From: an uncultured Burkholderiales bacterium
GTDB taxonomy: Bacteria > Pseudomonadota > Gammaproteobacteria > Burkholderiales > Burkholderiaceae_D
Assembly (NCBI GenBank): GCA_903904635.1
Contig: CAIVDH010000352.1
Span: 1 to 12,356, forward strand
Length of the DNA: 12,356 nucleotides
Direction: 5' to 3'
Positions 7,565 to 12,356 of this stretch are shown in pieces. The translations under genes and the position numbers were made by a program. Numbering within the stretch: the first letter of the stretch is position 1; each line of letters opens with the position of its first letter. Under the pieces are notes generated by a model that ran no database searches, was not told the origin of the DNA, and saw only the letters and a list, made by a program, of their open reading frames with translations.

Positions 7565-7587
7565 CAACGCCTGCCATCATGGCGTTG
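7565..7587 (-). other. Hairpin at the pufC-crtA junction
   Basis: CAACGCC (7565-7571) and GGCGTTG (7581-7587) form a perfect 7-bp stem with a 9-nt loop that contains the pufC stop codon. No U-run follows on the minus strand, and crtA starts only about 10 nt later. A stability or partial-attenuation element at the end of the puf message is more likely than a full terminator. Confidence 0.4.
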
Positions 7588-8584
7588 CCGCCAGCTCCGG
7601 ATGATCTTTCACCATCGAGTAGCCATACAAAGGTTTGAAGGCACCCTGATGACAGGTGGCGCAGCTGACTTTCGCTACATCGCCGCTGGCACCTTTGCGA
7701 TTATCCGGAAAGATTTCAGTCAAAGGCGTCATGTAGTTATTGTTGAGATCACGTGCCATGCGTATGCCGTAATAAGCCGTCACGCGTTGTGGCGGACTAT
7801 TTTCCCAGCTGGAGAATGAGCGCGTGTTGTGGCAATAGGTGCAGTTCACGCCGAGTGAAGTCGACATATGCGTCATCAACCCATAAGTCCATTCTGCCTG
7901 CTTTATTGACTGGCGATTACCTGATGGCAGTGCCGCGGTGCCATTGACGCGTATCGGTTTATCTTCCAGCAGATAAGGCGTTAACGGATCAGTAGGCAAG
8001 GAAGATAAATTCACCAATGCGCCCGGTGTGTTTTGACCAGCCAGATCGCCGATGAAATCAGCACCCTTATTTTGCGCAGGTGGCGTAAACCAGACTTGTG
8101 TTGGCACCGGATTGCCGCGATGGCAGGTGTAGCAAGTCACGCCTGTTTCGGCTACGTGCTGTTTGTAGTCGCTGTTGATGCTACGTGTCATTTGTATCAT
8201 CTTGCGCGCGACCACTTTGGTGTACTTGGTGTCTTCGGCGAAGTTGGCAGGATTATGGCAATACACACAGCCTTCTTGCGGCGATACCCAGTTCGTCATC
8301 GCAGTCATCAGGCGCACAAATTCGCCGCCTGATAAATCACCCAGCACTTGCACATTTTTATACAAGTCTTTTGCCTTGGGACCATCTGGCGATGCCGCAG
8401 GCAATGCAGCCGGTGCAGTGTTTAATGCATCTTTGGTTTCCAGTATGCGCGGGTTATAAACCTGCACCATGCCAGTTCCGCGATAGCCATGCTGAACCGA
8501 GTCCATAGGGAAGCGTTCGCAACCGGCCAGCAGCAACACCACGAGCAGCAGTGTTGAAGCGATTTGTATTGATCTCATATTCAT
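7577..8584 (-). CDS. pufC: Reaction-centre tetraheme cytochrome subunit PufC
   Basis: Periplasmic cytochrome bound to the reaction centre. It passes electrons from soluble carriers to the photo-oxidised special pair. The 335-residue precursor begins with a short signal and a lipobox (LLLAGC, lipidated Cys22), so the mature protein is anchored in the membrane by lipid. Four c-type heme sites are present: CVYCH (106-110), CYTCH (151-155), CTYCH (248-252) and CATCH (308-312). Methionine-bearing helices lie before them (KMIQMTR, GLMTHM, GIRMARD) and can supply axial ligands. The ATG overlaps the pufM stop as ATGA, with GGGAG 8 nt upstream. A second in-frame ATG two codons later is possible. Length and motif order are typical for the family. 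Confidence 0.97.
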   Translation of the reverse strand: MNMRSIQIASTLLLVVLLLAGCERFPMDSVQHGYRGTGMVQVYNPRILETKDALNTAPAALPAASPDGPKAKDLYKNVQVLGDLSGGEFVRLMTAMTNWVSPQEGCVYCHNPANFAEDTKYTKVVARKMIQMTRSINSDYKQHVAETGVTCYTCHRGNPVPTQVWFTPPAQNKGADFIGDLAGQNTPGALVNLSSLPTDPLTPYLLEDKPIRVNGTAALPSGNRQSIKQAEWTYGLMTHMSTSLGVNCTYCHNTRSFSSWENSPPQRVTAYYGIRMARDLNNNYMTPLTEIFPDNRKGASGDVAKVSCATCHQGAFKPLYGYSMVKDHPELAATP

Positions 8585-9561
8585 GGCTTGGCTCCCTGCA
8601 GGGTGGCCGGATCAATCACAGGATCAAATACCGGCGGATAAGGTGGCGCCACGCCATGCTTGATGGCCCACAGATACCAGTTGTCTACTACTGTACCTGT
8701 CAGCAGTATGCCTATGCCACCCACTAATGGGCACAACACAGCAAACCACCAGGCCCAGCGATGTATGGATTCCATGGTGGCGTTAAAGCCCATGGTCCAG
8801 CGCCAGAATAAAGCTGCACGTTCAGACGCGGTACCGCGATCGACGATTTGTTCAATTTCACGCTCACCGCCGTAACGGCCAACTGCCAAAATCGTCGCGC
8901 CGTGCATTGCAAACAGCAGCGCAGAGCCATACAGGAAGGCAATCGAAAGCGCATGGAAGGGGTTATAAAACAGATTGCCGTAGCGCAGAGAAAATGCAGC
9001 CGTCCAATCCAGATGCGGGAAGATACCGAAGGGTACGGATTCACCCCAGGTGCCCATTAACACCGGACGGATTAAACCCAATACCAGAAACAGCCAGATC
9101 GCTGCAGCAAACGCCCATGCAACATGGGTGCCCATGCCGAGCTGACGTGCGCGACGATAAACACGCGCCCACCAGAACAACATGGAGGCAGTTAAAAACA
9201 ATCCGGCTATTTGCCACCAGCCACCTTGATTTAAGGGTGCCAGTCCCAGACCATTGCCGGGTGCAGGTGGCTCTAAAGCCAGCCAGAACAGCTGACGCAC
9301 AAACTGTATCGGATCCCAGTTGACAGACGCCAGCATGTTCATGCCGATGATGTTGAAGGCAAGCGTGCCGAGTATGAGCGAGATCAGCCCTAAGCCGCCC
9401 AGATAAACCGGCCCGATCTGCGCATTGCCGAGTCGTCCCAGCAAATGCACGATCATGGGTTTTTCACCTATACGCTCTTCATTACCGGGCGGCAGCGGCA
9501 CACCATGATGTATGGGTCCGGTGACTTGTACAGTCGTAAACAGATTTTGATAATCAGCCAT
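8581..9561 (-). CDS. pufM: Reaction-centre M subunit PufM
   Basis: One of the two core polypeptides that bind the bacteriochlorophyll special pair, bacteriopheophytins, QA and the non-heme iron. The 326-residue protein has five membrane helices. If the initiator Met is removed, its numbering matches Rhodobacter M: His182, His202 (special-pair ligand), Tyr210, His219, Glu234 and His266 (iron ligands) and Trp252 (QA site). All are present, in [39 protein letters not shown] and ESIHRWAWW. The C-terminal tail past [10 protein letters not shown] is longer than in Rhodobacter, as in species whose reaction centre carries PufC. It starts 24 nt after pufL with GGAG at a good distance and overlaps pufC by 4 nt. 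Confidence 0.98.
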   Translation of the reverse strand: MADYQNLFTTVQVTGPIHHGVPLPPGNEERIGEKPMIVHLLGRLGNAQIGPVYLGGLGLISLILGTLAFNIIGMNMLASVNWDPIQFVRQLFWLALEPPAPGNGLGLAPLNQGGWWQIAGLFLTASMLFWWARVYRRARQLGMGTHVAWAFAAAIWLFLVLGLIRPVLMGTWGESVPFGIFPHLDWTAAFSLRYGNLFYNPFHALSIAFLYGSALLFAMHGATILAVGRYGGEREIEQIVDRGTASERAALFWRWTMGFNATMESIHRWAWWFAVLCPLVGGIGILLTGTVVDNWYLWAIKHGVAPPYPPVFDPVIDPATLQGAKP

Positions 9562-9585
9562 CTTGGTCTCCAGTTTGGCCTAATG

Positions 9586-10410
9586 TCAGTGCCAGATCGG
9601 CATGTTGAGCCACCAGCCCCACCACTCGGGCCAGCCGCGGCTCCAGAACGGGCCGGAAATTACGATACACAGCGCAGAAAACAGCACCGCTGCCAGCGCT
9701 AAAAACAAGCCCAGTCTGTGTATGCCTAGCGTGCCGACTGAATAGCCGATGATGTCGCGGAAAAATGTATCTTCATGCTCAGGTGTTCTGACTGTGTGGC
9801 CAGGCGCCGGATTGGTGGAAGATAAAATCAGACCACCGTGCATGGACAAGGCCAGCGTTGTGGTGAAGAAGAAGCTCACCGCAATCATGTGCGCCGGGTT
9901 GTAATGGAAATGCAGATATTGATAGCCGACGTTAGATACCCAATCGAGATGACTGAATATGCCGTAGGGGAAACCATGTCCCCACGCGCCCATTAATATC
10001 GGCCGTATCACTACCAGCGTGACATACGCCAGTATCGCCACCGAAAACGCAAACGGTACGTGATAACCCATGCCGAGCTTGCGGCAGATTTCCACTTCGC
10101 GCATTGCCCATGAGCCGAATGCACCGATGGCGCATATGGTGATGAGTTGCCACAGCCCGCCTTCCATTAAAGGCGCGGCGCGCAAGCCGTAAGATAAATC
10201 AGGTGGCGCGATGCTGATCTGCCATAAATTCCAGGTCGGCCCTTGCGAGGCGCTCCATAGAATCAGCGCCGTTCCGAGGAAGGCGAAGAAGATCGTGGTG
10301 ATACCAAAGAAGCCCACGTAGAACGGTCCCATCCAGAAATCGAACAGGTCACCACCTAACAGTGTGCCGCCTCGTACGCGGTATTTTTTTTCAAAACTCA
10401 GCATGGCCAT
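9586..10410 (-). CDS. pufL: Reaction-centre L subunit PufL
   Basis: Partner of PufM in the reaction-centre core; it binds half of the special pair, the active-branch bacteriopheophytin and QB. The 274-residue protein begins [20 protein letters not shown], the classic L N-terminus. With Met removed, key residues fall at Rhodobacter positions: Glu104 (REVEICRK), His153, His168 and His173 (FHYNPAHM), His190 (SMHGGL) and His230 (GIHRLG). It ends WWLNMPIWH. The ATG has a purine-rich AGGGGGG about 9 nt upstream. It is separated from pufA by 106 nt carrying two hairpins, the usual place where the abundant antenna message is processed from the rest of the operon. Confidence 0.98.
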   Translation of the reverse strand: MAMLSFEKKYRVRGGTLLGGDLFDFWMGPFYVGFFGITTIFFAFLGTALILWSASQGPTWNLWQISIAPPDLSYGLRAAPLMEGGLWQLITICAIGAFGSWAMREVEICRKLGMGYHVPFAFSVAILAYVTLVVIRPILMGAWGHGFPYGIFSHLDWVSNVGYQYLHFHYNPAHMIAVSFFFTTTLALSMHGGLILSSTNPAPGHTVRTPEHEDTFFRDIIGYSVGTLGIHRLGLFLALAAVLFSALCIVISGPFWSRGWPEWWGWWLNMPIWH

Positions 10411-10432
10411 AATCGAGCCCCCCTGCGAGGAT

Positions 10433-10445
10433 CGCGCTGTGCGCG
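10433..10445 (-). other. Small GC hairpin before pufL
   Basis: CGCGC-ACA-GCGCG on the minus strand is a perfect 5-bp GC stem with a 3-nt loop. It lies about 20 nt before the pufL start and downstream of the larger pufA hairpin. It has no U-run. It probably contributes to intercistronic RNA structure. Confidence 0.4.
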
Positions 10446-10465
10446 TCCTTCAAATATTCTGTAAA

Positions 10466-10500
10466 GGGCAGACATGTATTTATGCAATACACCCCTGCCC
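10466..10500 (-). promoter_or_regulatory. pufA-pufL intercistronic hairpin
   Basis: In the transcript the arms are GGGCAGGGGTGTATT and AATACATGTCTGCCC around the loop GCATA. Of 15 positions, 12 are Watson-Crick pairs, two are G-U and one is a G-G mismatch. It begins 16 nt after the pufA stop and is not followed by a U-run. In known puf operons, hairpins at this place stop 3'-5' decay and keep the LH1 message more abundant than the reaction-centre message. The position supports the same role here. Confidence 0.7.
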
Positions 10501-10516
10501 ACCACCGGAAAGTGGA

Positions 10517-10690
10517 TTACTTCGGCATCGCGGCGTTTTGCGCAGTAGCTGCGCCTTTGACACCGTCCAACCAGTTGAATTTGTTTGTGCTTAACAAGAT
10601 GAGATGAATCATCGCTGCTAAGGCAAACAAGAAAATCCCCTGAACCACCATGGCTCGTAGAGGATCGTAAAGGCGCCATATTCTCCACAT
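10517..10690 (-). CDS. pufA: LH1 antenna alpha polypeptide PufA
   Basis: Alpha chain of the core light-harvesting ring around the reaction centre, binding bacteriochlorophyll and carotenoid in the inner membrane. The 57-residue product starts [20 protein letters not shown] and has one membrane helix. It contains the family motif [19 protein letters not shown]: His29 is the magnesium ligand and Trp40 is the aromatic that hydrogen-bonds the pigment. The C-terminal tail ([13 protein letters not shown]) is unremarkable. GGAGCAGGAACC immediately upstream gives a good ribosome-binding site. Unlike the usual arrangement, it is not directly after pufB. A 73-codon gene lies between, only 12 nt before this start. 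Confidence 0.96.
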   Translation of the reverse strand: MWRIWRLYDPLRAMVVQGIFLFALAAMIHLILLSTNKFNWLDGVKGAATAQNAAMPK

Positions 10691-10702
10691 GGTTCCTGCT
10701 CC

Positions 10703-10924
10703 CTAAGATGTTTGTGACATGATCGAATAAACCGCAGCCTGCACACCGCCGAACACGGATTTGCAGCTCTCAGCACCAGGCAGCCAGGTTCGCCACGGCA
10801 TACCAGTCAGTGTTCCGACTAGCGCTATGGTGAGGATCAGGACAAAGCCCAAAGAGAAGACGAGCCAAAAAGATACGGATGCATCTTTAAATTGCTTGTC
10901 TGTGTATTGTGGTGTGTGGGTCAT
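10703..10924 (-). CDS. Small single-span membrane protein between pufB and pufA
   Basis: I do not recognise this gene as a named family. The 73-residue product has a short polar N-terminus (MTHTPQYTDKQFKDAS), one membrane span at about 17-41 (VSFWLVFSLGFVLILTIALVG), then MPWRTWLPGAE and a C-terminal segment with a single Cys54. The N-terminal TDKQ and the WRTW after the span resemble the TDEE and WRPW of LH1 beta chains such as PufB here. However, there is no histidine in or near the span, so it cannot ligate bacteriochlorophyll in the usual way. AAAGGA 9 nt before the ATG, a 12-nt gap to pufA and a 35-nt gap from pufB argue that it is a real, co-translated gene. It could be a divergent beta paralogue or an LH1-ring accessory analogous to PufX or a gamma chain. 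Both are inference. Confidence 0.8.
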   Translation of the reverse strand: MTHTPQYTDKQFKDASVSFWLVFSLGFVLILTIALVGTLTGMPWRTWLPGAESCKSVFGGVQAAVYSIMSQTS

Positions 10925-10959
10925 AACAGTTTTTCCTTTCGCTTATTGGCTAACCGAGA

Positions 10960-11106
10960 TCAGGTGATCCAGGGACGCCATGCCCATACCAGGACGTGCG
11001 CGATTACGGCAACTACCGTAAAGCCCACCATGCCTTGTATGTAATACGCATGGAATTCCTGCGCCTCTTCGTCAGTCAGGCCGGAGATGCTCTTCCTATC
11101 AGCCAT
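10960..11106 (-). CDS. pufB: LH1 antenna beta polypeptide PufB
   Basis: Beta chain of the core antenna ring; pairs with PufA and binds bacteriochlorophyll. The 48-residue product starts [20 protein letters not shown] and has one membrane helix. It has the two conserved histidines of beta chains, His19 and His37 in [16 protein letters not shown], and ends in the WRPW motif; His37 is the magnesium ligand. A perfect AAGGAG (11114-11119) sits 7 nt before the ATG. Its first codons overlap the end of a 55-codon ORF. The sequence strongly resembles the Rubrivivax beta chain as I remember it, which is one reason for the betaproteobacterial call. Confidence 0.96.
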   Translation of the reverse strand: MADRKSISGLTDEEAQEFHAYYIQGMVGFTVVAVIAHVLVWAWRPWIT

Positions 11107-11266
11107 GAGAACGCTCCTTCAAATTGGCCTTACGGCCCGTGCGCAACGCCCGCGCAACCGAGGCAGCCGCAGCATGACGCCACGACATCTGGTGGGACGG
11201 GCGAATTACCGCCAGTCGTCCTGTTTGTTTGGCCTGCAAGTCGCTGATATAAATCATCTCGCTCAT
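11099..11266 (-). CDS. Possible 55-aa protein linking bchZ and pufB
   Basis: The ATG overlaps the bchZ stop as ATGA, and the TGA lies within the third codon of pufB (8-nt overlap), so the frame fills the bchZ-pufB gap exactly. The product starts [20 protein letters not shown] and ends in a basic, alanine- and arginine-rich stretch ([21 protein letters not shown]). It has no membrane span, so it is not a PufQ-like protein, which would occupy this position in alphaproteobacteria. A purine-rich AGGGTGA lies in the bchZ end. It may be a true small protein, a coupling or leader ORF that adjusts pufB translation, or a chance open frame. I do not recognise a homologue. Confidence 0.45.
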   Translation of the reverse strand: MSEMIYISDLQAKQTGRLAVIRPSHQMSWRHAAAASVARALRTGRKANLKERSHG

Positions 11267-12356
11267 GCCGGCTCACCCTGACGCATCGCTTCACGCGCCA
11301 TTGCTACTCGTTCTGCTGAAACCCGCTCTTCACCGGCTTTGCGTGCATCGCGCTCGGCGCGGTCACGCAATCGCTTGGCTGCTGAAATCTGTACCAACAC
11401 CGGTTCGGTGCTAACCAGTTCATTGAGCAGATCATTGGCCTCGTCATCCCATTCGCTATGTGTTCTTTCACCACGCGCTAATGTCGGATCGACTTTGTCC
11501 ATGTCGCTGCCCAGCGGCAGAATATGAAACAGCGCATCAAACAGCGAATTACAAAATTCTTGTATCAAATACGTTGCGCCCGCATAGCCCATGAAAGGCG
11601 TGCCGGTATGACGGCGAATAATCGCGCCGGGAAATGACGCCGGAATAAATGTTGTGCGCATCGGTGAACTGCTGCCGCCTTCGGCCAGATACATGCGCTC
11701 GTTATAGCTGCCGTACATCACCAGCGGCGGCGTCTCATGCACCATTTTTCTGATGGCTTCGTTATCGGTTTTTTCGCCAGGCTTGCGTGAGACAGCAAAA
11801 TTACAAGGCAGCCCCATTTCTGTTTCAAAGAAATTTTTCAAGCCGCGCGCATAGGTTTCATTTGCCACAACGGCGAATGAAGCAGTGCCAAAAAAATCTT
11901 GTGTCACTGAGCGCCACAGATCCCAGATCGGTTTGATGGTCGTGTGTTTTTCGCGCTCGATAAAAGGCTCGGGATCCAGATGCAATAATTCACCGAGCTT
12001 GCGTAAAAATTTTGTCGTGCTGTGCAGGCCTATCGGTGCCTGCAAATAAGGTCGGTCTAGTGCTTCGCATAACATGCGGCCAAATTCGCGATACATGCAA
12101 ATATTGACATCGGCTTCAACCAATCGCGACACATCCGCCAGATGGCTACCCAGTGGGAAAACCATGTTGACTTCAGCGCCTATACCTTGCACCAGTCTGC
12201 GTATCTCGGCTAAATCGCTAGGCATGTTGAAGGTGCCGTAGCTGGGGCCAATGATATTGACGCGCGGTTTTTCGTCAGCAGGACGTTCGGCAAATGGTTT
12301 ACGTGCCGGCACATTTTTCATGCCGTATTCAGACCATAACCAGAACATTGCACGGT
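11263..12356 (-). CDS. bchZ: Chlorophyllide a reductase subunit BchZ (5' partial)
   Basis: With BchY, forms the catalytic part of the nitrogenase-like chlorophyllide a reductase that reduces ring B in bacteriochlorophyll a synthesis, receiving electrons from BchX. The frame is open to the right edge of the window, so the ATG at 12348 is internal. About 364 residues are visible, and full-length BchZ is roughly 120 residues longer. Visible family stretches are [62 protein letters not shown] and [20 protein letters not shown]. The C-terminus, [20 protein letters not shown], resembles the small helical domain that ends protochlorophyllide-reductase-type subunits. It overlaps the following 55-codon ORF by 4 nt. 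The puf genes probably receive read-through transcription from this operon. Confidence 0.93.
   Translation of the reverse strand, partial: RAMFWLWSEYGMKNVPARKPFAERPADEKPRVNIIGPSYGTFNMPSDLAEIRRLVQGIGAEVNMVFPLGSHLADVSRLVEADVNICMYREFGRMLCEALDRPYLQAPIGLHSTTKFLRKLGELLHLDPEPFIEREKHTTIKPIWDLWRSVTQDFFGTASFAVVANETYARGLKNFFETEMGLPCNFAVSRKPGEKTDNEAIRKMVHETPPLVMYGSYNERMYLAEGGSSSPMRTTFIPASFPGAIIRRHTGTPFMGYAGATYLIQEFCNSLFDALFHILPLGSDMDKVDPTLARGERTHSEWDDEANDLLNELVSTEPVLVQISAAKRLRDRAERDARKAGEERVSAERVAMAREAMRQGEPA

Noticed and set aside
8594..8603. The palindrome CCCTGCAGGG next to the pufC ribosome-binding site.
   Set aside because: As RNA it gives at most a 3-bp stem, and it encodes the pufM tail. It is too weak to call regulatory.
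10383..10390. A run of eight T on the plus strand, resembling a terminator tail or slippage site.
   Set aside because: It lies inside pufL and encodes the conserved FEKKY residues. No stem precedes it on the plus strand.
10398..10688. A 96-codon minus-strand frame beginning two bases after the pufA start.
   Set aside because: It overlaps all of pufA in another frame and runs into pufL. The pufA frame has clear LH1-alpha residues, so this is a shadow.

Overview
This window is part of a photosynthesis gene cluster from a purple-type (anoxygenic or aerobic-anoxygenic) phototroph, most likely a betaproteobacterium of the Rubrivivax type. The minus strand carries, in transcription order, bchZ (5' end outside the window), a 55-codon ORF, pufB, an unexpected 73-codon membrane-protein gene, pufA, pufL, pufM, pufC, crtA, crtD and crtC. 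The bchZ-puf-crtA-crtD-crtC order, a tetraheme pufC lipoprotein and a spheroidene-type carotenoid gene set (crtA, C, D, I, B) are what I know from Rubrivivax-like clusters. The family assignment rests on recall of gene order and motifs. No search was run.

Layout. At 1-2560 on the plus strand are crtI and crtB, overlapping by 20 nt. 2561-2789 is non-coding and rich in inverted repeats. 2790-4289, plus strand, is a large ankyrin-repeat protein gene that has no obvious place in photosynthesis and looks more A/T-rich than its neighbours. 4290-4354 is a short convergent junction. From 4355 to the right edge everything is on the minus strand and almost gapless. Start/stop overlaps or very short gaps run from bchZ through crtC, except for a 106-nt gap between pufA and pufL that holds two hairpins.

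How it works together. BchZ is a subunit of chlorophyllide a reductase for bacteriochlorophyll. PufB and PufA form the LH1 antenna, PufL and PufM the reaction-centre core, and PufC re-reduces the special pair. CrtB and CrtI make phytoene and desaturate it. CrtC hydrates, CrtD desaturates at C-3,4 and CrtA adds the keto group, giving spheroidene/spheroidenone-type pigments. CrtE, CrtF, PuhA and the remaining bch genes are not in the window.

The points most worth attention are the 73-aa single-span gene wedged between pufB and pufA (resembling an LH1 beta chain at its C-terminal end but without the pigment-binding histidine), the 55-aa ORF that bridges bchZ and pufB with overlaps at both ends, the ankyrin gene with its structured upstream region, and the strong pufA-pufL intercistronic hairpin. 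No rRNA, tRNA, CRISPR array, transposase or clear intrinsic terminator was seen.
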